From the NCBI GenBank assembly GCA_038093975.1, contig JBBPTG010000021.1:62001-126000 (forward strand): a stretch of 64,000 nt of DNA. The letters are read 5' to 3'. The DNA comes from Chalciporus piperatus (taxonomy: Eukaryota; Basidiomycota; Agaricomycetes; Boletales; Boletaceae). Position 1 is the first letter of the stretch. Each line of letters opens with the position of its first letter. The notes under the pieces are model-generated. The model was not told where the DNA came from, made no database searches, and was given only the letters and a program-made list of their open reading frames with translations. The position numbers and the translations under genes were made by a program. Of the stretch, positions 56,423 to 64,000 are shown piece by piece.

Positions 56423-56698
56423 GGACATCCCTCACACTGTCTAACTTACATTATCAAGTAAAGTACAATATGAATTTGATCTTGTTGCTACCGTGACGAT
56501 TATACAATGTGCGAGACGACAATGTGTACTGGTTTGTCCCTACTGTGTATCAACTGAGCGGGACTGTATACAGTGTCTTCGTCTGGATGCAGAAATGGAC
56601 ATAACTGTCGCCAGTGGGGGTTGGGTAGTGACTGATTGACTGTATACAGTTGTGACAGACAGGTGTCATTTTCCTGATGCAACAGACTGGACTAAGCC

Positions 56699-57281
56699 TG
56701 AAACGACTCAACTCAATCAAGAGCTAGCGCTATCATCAGACAACATGCCCTAGTGGAACCACATCAACTCAGTAACTAGAGCTGAGGATCAGACTAGGCA
56801 AGCAGGAGCGCTTGGCCCATGAAGTTCAAGAAGAGGAAACTCCAGGAGAACAAGACTGGAGAGCCAGTGCTTGTCAACCCGGGTTTATATACTATTGACA
56901 GTGTTTGTACATGTTGTGGCTAAACCTTAACTATATGACTAAGTATGACTAGATATGAGTCATGGCGAGTAACAGCCAATAGCGTATATGACTAGGAAGC
57001 GAGATGAGTCAGTATGAGTCACGGTGAGTCATGCTGAGTCATTAAGAGTCTGAGTCATGGTGACTCGGTATGAGTCATGGACAGTGGGGAAGATGCACAG
57101 CCACGCACAGCCACGTTACGTAAGCGAAAGGCTAGACCTAGCTGATGTCAGCAGGTCACGTGATGTGATCTTGATAAGATAAGATAACAGAAAAGGGAGA
57201 GAAAGCGACTAAGTCCAAAAGTGAAAGAGAAACGTAGTAAGTGTAGGAAAGACTAGGATAAGGAACTGAGCGTTCGTAACA
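56699..57281 (+). mobile_element. Solo LTR inside the WD40 array
   Basis: This is a 583-bp copy of the family at 17047-17649, starting TGAAACGACTC and ending GTTCGTAACA. It has the 5-bp duplication AAGCC (56694-56698 and 57282-57286). It keeps seven TGAGTCA sites (56956-57077) and lacks about 20 bp of the tandem repeat present in the other copy. Only 19 bp of receptor sequence (56680-56698) lie between it and Plavaka element D. Confidence 0.93.
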
Positions 57282-60200
57282 AAGCCTGTATGCCCCTGCA
57301 TTGGACCTGCCACACACTGACCAGTCTTGGCATTCCAGATTCTGATGGTTTTATCATCAGAGCCTGAGACTATGTGAGTGCCATCATGGGAGTAGGCAAC
57401 AGACTGAACCTGGGCTGTATGCCCCTGCAGTGGACCTGCCACACACTGACCAGTCTTGGCATTCCAGATTCTGATGGTTTGATCAGAAGAGCCAGAGACA
57501 ATGTGGGTGCCATCAGGTGAGTAGACAACAGACTGAACCCAGCGGTCTGTATGTCCCTCAGGCTGCTGTGGACCTGCCACACCCTGACCAGTCTTGGCAT
57601 TCCAGATTCTGATGGTTTGATCAGAAGAGCCAGAGACAATGTGGGTGCCATCAGGTGAGTAGACAACAGACTGAACCTGGGCTGTATGCCCCTGCAGTGG
57701 ACCTGCCACACACTGACCAGTGTTGGCATTCCAGATTCTGATGGTTTGATCCTCAGAGCCAGAGACTATGTGAGTACCATCAGGTGAGTAGGCAACACAC
57801 TGGACCCGGTCTGTATGCCCCTGCAGTGGACCTGCCACACACTGACCAGTGTTGGCATTCCAGATTCTGATGGTTTGATCCCAAGAGCCAGAGACTATGT
57901 GAGTGCCATCAGGTGAGTGGGCAACACACTGGACCTGGCCTGTATGCCCCTGCAGTGAATTTCCTAAACACTGACCAGTCTTGGCATTCCAGATTCTGAT
58001 GGTGTGATCATCAGAGCCAGAGACTATGTGAATGCCATCATGGGAGTAGGCAACAGACTGAACCCGGGCTGTATGCCCCTGCAGTGGACCTGCCACACAC
58101 TGACCAGTGTTGGCATTCCAGATTCTGATGGTTCGATCATGAGAGCCAGAGACTACATGGGTGCCATCAGGTGAGTAGGCAACAGACTGGACCCAGGATG
58201 TATGCCCCTGGAGTCTGAGAACTTCTGCAGGCCAAGTGGCTTGATGACCCAAGGCCACTCTGAGCTGATGCTGTAGCTGTGCCTTCCAAGTAGCTGATAG
58301 TGAAGAACTGAAAGGAGTCTGTGGCATGGCTGAGAGATAAATGTGGGGGGTAAAGTTGCTGATGATGGGAGCAAACACTTGAATGAATTGAAATGCCTCT
58401 GATGCTTGATCATGCAGTGAATTGTCCTAACAACACTATTCAGAACATGTCATCAGTTACAAACACATAGACATTACCTTGGCCCACTTTTGAAGGATGA
58501 TACATGTCTCAAGGGCTGATGGGATGTATGTAGTAGGGGAGAGGAGGGAGAGGAGGCTGATAGCCTCAAGCCAGTAGGGAAAGTGGTTTTTGAAGAAATT
58601 GGTCACCTCAGACAACAGCTCGGAGGTACACTCAGAGTGCTCGAGGTGGTTCATCCAATATTGGCATGCATATGCTAGATGTGGTGGAATGCAGGTTTTC
58701 ACTTGATCCTCCAGACCAATGACTGCAGAATTGGGAAGTCTGGAATCTTTGAGACCACAGATGTTGAACTTGAGCATATGCTGCATGCATGCTAGTGCAG
58801 ACTGGCCGAGGGAGAGATGATGATGGGATTGAATGGAGACATAGAAGGTCGAGCTTCGGTGCTCGCCAAGTAAGAAATCACGAAAAGAGGTATGAAGGGG
58901 CCGGATGGACTTCTGCTCCTCAAGAGCACCTTCCAACAGGGATGCCATACGTTTAACAATGTCTTTGATGGAGTCTGGGTCAGATCCGAAGAGACGGGAC
59001 AGTGCCGAGAGGGAAAGTGGCTCGTTGTGAGCAAGGATGATGGCCATTGCATCTTGAAAGCGTTGTCGAGTGTCTTCCGACTCGAAGAGTTGACTGAGGA
59101 TGGTGTGATACAGCCAATCCAAGGGCTCGGCAGTGCTTCCACTGCTGTTACCCACGAGGAGTTCCATCCGCTTATGCAATCCCAGTCCGCTAGGCGCTAA
59201 GTACGCAGACTTGGGAACGTGGGGGTCGAGCTTCGGTTGCTCTCCTTCGATGAACTTGCATGCAGTGAATGCCCACTGAAAGAGACGCTGCGACCGCCCG
59301 ACAAGAAGTGGACACCACTCTTGATCCAGTTGGACAGGGTCAAGCTGGGTGTTTCGACGAAGCGAGGAATAGATGAACTTTTTGATATCCTCGTCGACGA
59401 GGTGATGTGGGACCTCCGCGAGGTCCTTATGGATGATGAGTGGGTGGGAAGATAATTTTTCCAGAATGTCTGGCTCTGCGCGGGTGGTGATAAGGAAGCG
59501 GAGGTTTGTCGGGAGATTGTCGATGTTCTGGGAGAGGGCGACAAGAAGCTGTGCGCGGTCGGAGGGTTCGCCGCTCTCGTCGAGTGCGTCGACTATGACG
59601 AGTAGTGGTCCAACAGGATCGATGTTCTTGCTGGGTCCAATGATCAATTCCTCCAGTTGTTCCCGAGGAGATATTGATGTACGAAGGGCGCGACTGTCCT
59701 TGACAGTATTCCAAAGCTCGACCCTGTACCGAGGATCACGGTCGGCGAGGTCGCGTGCGATTGTACTGAAAACGTTTCTCGGGTTCCGCTGCGCCACGTC
59801 AGCGCGAGAGAAGCAGTAGGACGAACCCAGCCGTTTTTGGTCGTCGTAGTGTCTTGCGATCGTGTGCGCGATGGCAGATTTTCCAGAGCCAGCGACACCT
59901 GTGAGCAGACACACTCGCGGGGCACTTTCAGATTGGTCGTTGAGGATGTCGTATAGTCCTTCGATGGCGGACTCGCGAGTTCCTGCCAGACACATCTTCT
60001 CCCGTGCGTATCTGGCCCCAAACGCATACGGGATGTCGTTCAGGTCCATTGATTCCTCTGAATTCCAGGGATTCGTTAATCTCTTATCAGGAGCGTAGTA
60101 TGTGTAGGACTTACTGATGTTCTCGACCTCGCCCATCATACGCAGGACGACGATGCCAGACTGCACCGCAACGCCTTGCAAGAACGCATTTTGGAGTTCT

Positions 60201-61416
60201 TTTAGCTTAGTCTCATACTCCGTGATCTTCTTGTCGATGTCACCAGAGACTGCATATTTCGCCATCCGAGAACCTGGGCACAAAGGTCAGCAGCGAAAAC
60301 GGAGGGTAACACGACGAGGGCTGACCGAAACTGTCCTTTGCGTATTCGGTGATGAAATATCCACACTCGGTCAATTGTTGGAGAAGGAGCGTAACGGGCT
60401 TTTTGTGCGCCTCGATTTTCTTCAATGCATCGGCTGTGTTGACGAACTCGAGTACGTCCTTCATCGTACTGACCAAGCTAGCGATCTTCTGGTCGCGATC
60501 TAGTTGCTTGATGGGAATCTATCGGGGACATCAGAACACTGAAAGCGTATGGTATAATGACACCTATCGACATACCTTGATTGCGGCCGATAAGACTGAC
60601 CATGCCAATGATACGTAAGGATGGATCTACAAAGAGCTTAGCAGGAGGGGAGATGGGTACGATGCATCCCTGATACCTCGGCAATGACGTCTGCCGTCTC
60701 TGTCAAGCCCTTTAACTTCTGTAAAGCATTCTGCGCCGTCTGCAAGTTGGATACGATGGTCGTGCCGGTATCCACCACCTGTTGGGCCATGCCGCTGATC
60801 CCATCCGAAGGCGAAAAGTTGGTGATTGCTTGCACCGCATTGTCGACCGCCTCGGCTGCTTGAACCTCGGCTGCACCGCCGTCCCCGCTCATTGAGAACT
60901 TTAGCTTGAAATCGACCTGGCCAACTCCGTCGCTTGTCTCTTTCGTGAGGGTTTCTTCGATCACTTTGAAGAAGCCTCATGAGAGCAGTTCGATATACTG
61001 AGTATCAACATACCTCCGTCTTTCGCCTTCGCCAACATCCCACCGACTGTATCCTTGAGATTTCCAACCATCTTGTCTTGTTTTAAGCTGCGCTTCTGGT
61101 AAACTGTTGCTTTGAAAGTAGACGCGGGGTCCCCATAACTAACGATCTTCAATTCACCGGCCCACGTCCTAAAAGACTGAACTTACAAGATAACATTTTC
61201 ATCCCAAGAAACCGCATTCTTTTTCTCCTTGACTTTCTTCGTCGTCCGTGATACATCGCCCACTGAAAATGTAACATAGTATTCGCATCGCTTTGCAATA
61301 CCAAACACCCGGTGAGATTGAGTGCTGGTTGCGATATCTTGGCAGAATTGTAAATTTGGACATGGAAAGAGACTCTACCATAGAAACGTACCTTTGATAG
61401 TGATTTGGTTTGCCAT
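57209..61416 (-). CDS. C2-NACHT-WD40 NOD-like receptor (STAND protein), truncated after WD40 repeat 7
   Basis: STAND ATPases of this kind act in fungal self/non-self recognition; the ligand here is unknown. Exons on the minus strand are 61416-61392, 61262-61187, 61138-61014, 60963-60677, 60626-60576, 60518-60326, 60273-60115, 60057-58478 and 58426-57209, and all phases agree. The N-terminal C2-like domain (about residues 1-75) starts MANQITIKVGDVSRTTKK. A helical region contains IHPYVSLAWSVLSAA. The NACHT domain has Walker A GVAGSGKS (359-366) and Walker B LLVIVDALDES. Seven WD40 repeats follow from about residue 906. The frame then enters the solo LTR and stops at 57209 after about 25 foreign residues (about 1237 aa in total). 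The native array had 13 repeats. Repeats are nearly identical at DNA level. Confidence 0.9.
57282..58190 (-). repeat. WD40-coding minisatellite (about 126-129 bp units)
   Basis: Seven in-frame units share long stretches such as CATTCCAGATTCTGATGG and CTGACCAGTCTTGGC. They vary mostly at a few codons next to the GHT...VQ and SGS.D.TIRIW positions. One unit (near 57550) has a 6-bp insertion. The array continues at 49790-50444 after two insertions. Confidence 0.88.
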
Positions 61417-61699
61417 CGAATCTTGCGTTTCTGAGTGATAGTATGGATTGAACACAGTCACCTGCGGAGGGTAAAGGTAAGCTAGTATTGGCAGGCTGCA
61501 GCACGAAGAAGCTGTGTGGGAGCCGAAACGTAGTATCGTATGCCACGAGGTGTAACTCACATGACGATGGGCGCCTGTCTGTGCCTGACCAAGGCCAGCC
61601 ATTAGCGGCATTGAATCACAAACGAAGATCATGAGTTTCACAAGCCTGACCACCGAGTAGGATACACCAGGACGCACCACCAGGGGGGTTGATAGCATA

Positions 61700-62130
61700 C
61701 TACAACTTCGCCCCCATCTGCTCATTCATCGGTGCGCTCTTACGGGAAACACTCTCGACGAACACGTGTGTATACCCTCCCAGTGCGGCTGGAGTATCCG
61801 TGGTTTCCATTCCGAGTCCTCCTGTCGCTGGCGGGCGAACACCCCTACTTCGTATGTGACAGAGCTCTTGCCGAGCTGGGTCACTCTGAGGCCCAGGTTG
61901 AGCACGTCGGGGAACGAGAGAGGCGCAAAGAACTGGGACAGAATGATGGTGCCATTGTCAATGTGGCGAGTACTACTACGGCAGCAAGCGAACGGGACGA
62001 ACCTCGCAAAACGATGACACAACCAGTCCAATCTGGTTGGACTTTGTAGGTTCGAGTCCGCAGCGCGCGATGAGGTACCACAATTTCACCATAGTCCACA
62101 GAAGGATTCCGGAAGAGCAGGTATCTGCGC
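61700..62130 (-). pseudogene. Hotdog-fold (4HBT) thioesterase-like gene, incomplete
   Basis: On the minus strand [20 protein letters not shown] ends an exon, an intron begins GTTCGT and ends TCCCAG (about 61994-61926), and the next exon reads [19 protein letters not shown] then [12 protein letters not shown], typical of acyl-CoA thioesterase-like 4HBT proteins. The end [14 protein letters not shown]...NEQMGAKL is in a different frame, so an unplaced intron or a frameshift lies near 61810. I could not find the N-terminal part with the active-site Asp. The stop is at 61700, 284 bp upstream of the receptor start, in the same orientation. Confidence 0.6.
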
Positions 62131-62732
62131 ATGCGATTCAGGACTGTGGAGGTCAAAAATGGTGAGAGTAGGTGCACGCGGCCAAGAGACCGCTGGTTTG
62201 AAGCCGTTCAAATGAGAGTACACAGTCCGTGCAAAAAGAAATTAGTGGAGGGCAACTCAGCCGAGTCTGGCGGCACTACCTCCCTGCCTAGGGAAAAACA
62301 ATCCAATGCTTCCGCGACGAGGGATGATCGAGCTGGGTTCACGAGTGGCGTCATCCTCTGCCACTAGACTCGGCACATCCACAAGACTTCCGTCCGAGTG
62401 CGGCACTTTGCCGTCCTCTGGCAGGACTACTCCACAAGAAATCACTGGCACCAGATCTGTCAGCATCTTCTAGCGCCCATTCTTTTGTCTCGAAGTTGAG
62501 GCACCATAGTCGACATCTAGGCTACCTCGCACAAACCTCGCAACACAGCGCGTGATAGCATCCGGAAGCGGGATGTTCGTTGTCGTTGAGAAGGTGACAT
62601 CATCGCATCAGATCGTCCAGCGATCCGGCTGGCACTGGAATCCTTGCCCGGTACAACACTACAATTGCTAGCACAACACATCCTCAACAACACAACGCCA
62701 AGCTCTCAGCATTCTTCACAAACTGCCACCTT
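62131..62732. other. Stretch without a recognised gene
   Basis: Open frames on either strand lack domain features. It may hold the lost 5' exons of the thioesterase-like gene. Confidence 0.35.
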
Positions 62733-63241
62733 CTACACTCCGACACCATCCCCTTGTTCCGCCCTCACATGCTTCCTCACATTCAACGCCTCCTCAAGCT
62801 CCTTCACTCTCCCCTGCCACACCTTCGCCTCCTCGATGTGTTTCTCCAACGTCCTAACCTCCTCCGACACGCGGGATGAGATCTCGCGCCCCCGTCCTAG
62901 TTCCACCAGGCGCCGCCGGGGGTACGGTGGGGGTAAGCTCAGAGACAGCTCGAGGCTCGGGTAGATCGATGACAGGTTGCTTGATGACTGACGCGTCAAT
63001 GTTGCAACTTGCTTACGATTTCGATTGCACGAAAGACGAACGCTTTGATTTTCCTCGTCCCGGAGGACATTGTTGATGTCCGGCCACGTTTGGTATGTCG
63101 CCATCGCACGATCACCTTCTGGCGCTGACCCTGTTCTTTAGATTTTGACTTTCGTCGGGAGCTTGATGAGCGTCGGACACTAGGCTGAAATGAAGGTTCC
63201 TTCTGTTTTCTGTTACTTATGAGGATCGTCGAGACGTTCAA
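62733..63241 (-). CDS. Hypothetical small gene with basic region and coiled-coil tail
   Basis: A minus-strand frame from ATG 63104 to stop 62733 (123 aa) ends with a heptad-like charged stretch (EEVRTLEKHIEEAKVWQGR, then VKELEEALN). An overlapping upstream frame is strongly basic (SSSSRRKSKSKEQGQRQK). GTAAGC...GTCAG near 63029-62993 could be a very short intron joining them. The mix of a basic region followed by a coiled coil recalls a bZIP-like layout, but the sequence does not match the bZIP signature. Gene structure is uncertain. Confidence 0.35.
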
Positions 63242-63464
63242 CGCGAGGTAAAGTGGACATACAATTTAACTTTCTGACTCATAATCTCACTCAATTGTTG
63301 TCCCCATCGAGTCGAGGTTGCCAGGCGCCACAAGAGTCGGAACGCTCCGCCCTTTGAACAATTGAACAATGGAACTTTCTGTTGCCATACCGGCGGCGCT
63401 TGCCACGCATACCTGGGGCGCGCTGCGCCATGATCCGTGAGGCCTCGACACAGTGGAGAAAAGG

Positions 63465-63472
63465 TATATAAA
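63465..63472 (+). promoter_or_regulatory. TATA box (TATATAAA)
   Basis: A perfect TATATAAA is followed about 30-50 bp later by CT-rich sequence (CTCCTTTCCTCTCTTCCTC), typical of fungal transcription starts, and then by an ATG at 63582. Confidence 0.6.
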
Positions 63473-63581
63473 CACTCGCAGACTGCCTCTGCTCTCTATT
63501 CCGCAACTCCTTTCCTCTCTTCCTCTTCGTCTCACGACATTCCGGTGCTCATCGACCACCGGCTTCCATCGTCTTGCCTCC

Positions 63582-63794
63582 ATGTCTAATCTTACCATCA
63601 TCGACACTGGCAGTCGGTTTACATCCGTGGTCGTGCCACACTCACCATATCACACGCACCCCCCTGGCCCCAGGCAGACCCAGAGACAGATCGTGTATCC
63701 GAGCGGCGGGAGGCAGACATGGAGTTATCACCACTTGTGGAGAAACATCCGGCTCATTCTGCCGCAACCGACCGAGGCCGATCCCCTCCATTAA
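63582..63794 (+). CDS. Hypothetical gene start at the window edge
   Basis: The first ATG after the TATA box opens a 70-codon frame (MSNLTIIDTGSRFTS...) ending at 63794. A second frame (63719-63904) contains TFHRILQCAQFVDTYSETKG, which also looks protein-like. The two could be joined by an intron I cannot place. No family is recognised. Confidence 0.35.
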   Translation: MSNLTIIDTGSRFTSVVVPHSPYHTHPPGPRQTQRQIVYPSGGRQTWSYHHLWRNIRLILPQPTEADPLH

Positions 63795-64000
63795 CGGAAA
63801 AGCCAGAGGCCCAGGAATGCACCTTCCACCGAATTCTGCAGTGTGCGCAATTCGTGGACACATATTCGGAGACGAAAGGGTTTTGTAGGTTTGTTTCATT
63901 GTAACGTGGCCGCATATGCTGATTCCGAACGCTTTGGTAGGGATGAGACTTGGAAAGAACGTGATATCGGAGACGGAAGCGACGTGACGCTGCCCATGGC

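Larger units (their letters stand above)
50445..56679 (-). mobile_element. Element D: Plavaka-type DNA transposon, 6235 bp, complete ends
   Basis: Inverted ends CATCAGGAAAATG, then a mismatch, then CACC, are flanked by a 2-bp duplication CA. Removing the element and one CA restores the WD40 coding sequence exactly (GAGTAGGCAACAGACTGG, the array consensus). It carries two divergent multi-exon genes: the transposase on the minus strand and an accessory protein on the plus strand. Confidence 0.9.

Noticed and set aside
56145..56435. Arg/Leu-rich minus-strand frame at the end of element D
   Set aside because: It is the complement of the Asp/Glu codons in the accessory protein's acidic tail.
61169..61186. 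An 18-nt intron (GTAAGT...TTTTAG) in the receptor gene
   Set aside because: A normal 48-nt intron (61139-61186) uses the same donor, keeps frame and gives a better C2-domain alignment.

Overview
This window is nuclear DNA of a filamentous basidiomycete, most likely an Agaricomycete. The evidence is the many 48-68 nt GT-AG introns, a FunK1-type fungal kinase, a C2-NACHT-WD40 NOD-like receptor, and several transposon families typical of mushroom-forming fungi: Plavaka, hAT, a P-element-like family with a SUMO-protease domain, and chromodomain Ty3/Gypsy. I cannot name the species. No rRNA, tRNA, CRISPR array or bacterial-style operon was seen.

Host genes sit at the two ends. On the left are a mitochondrial class I peptide release factor (144-1695, seven exons) and a FunK1 kinase (3728-5993, four exons). 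On the right, on the minus strand, are a C2-NACHT-WD40 receptor (61416 down to 49502), the remains of a hotdog-fold thioesterase (about 62060-61700), and weakly supported small genes near 62.7-63.9 kb.

The rest, about 10.5-57.3 kb, is almost all nested mobile DNA: a complete-looking hAT element (5991-9598) inserted in the kinase gene; two near-identical inverted copies, A and B, of a 2.95-kb satellite-like element (10521-13469 and 33140-36089); a truncated Plavaka transposase (13470-15820); a Ty3/Gypsy chromovirus (16153-23847) with a solo LTR nested beside its gag and an additional zinc-knuckle ORF; a gene joining a Ulp1-like protease, a zinc finger and a P-element-like transposase (23930-29369); a giant inverted repeat C (about 29640-33139); a second, truncated Gypsy (36090-39715); a dead Copia (39716-46095) carrying a hAT-type MITE; a SWIM-type transposase tail (46096-46914); a small pogo/Tc1-like deletion derivative (47227-48349); and an intact-looking Plavaka element D (50445-56679) that splits the receptor gene.

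The insertions have damaged host genes in ways that can be read exactly. The hAT element cuts the last 78 codons off the kinase, and its own terminal TAG is the new stop. The receptor's array of 13 nearly identical WD40 repeats is cut by a solo LTR and by the 6.2-kb Plavaka element only 19 bp apart. Target-site duplications date these as simple insertions. In contrast, elements A and B, Gypsy-1 and the Copia have flanks that do not match each other, which points to ectopic recombination or to assembly joins in repeats.

Sequence signals that merit a second look are a textbook -1 frameshift site (GGGTTTT plus an 8-bp stem) between gag and pol of Gypsy-1, a Copia primer-binding site matching the anticodon arm of initiator tRNA-Met, and a cluster of nine TGAGTCA (Gcn4/AP-1-like) sites in a solo LTR.
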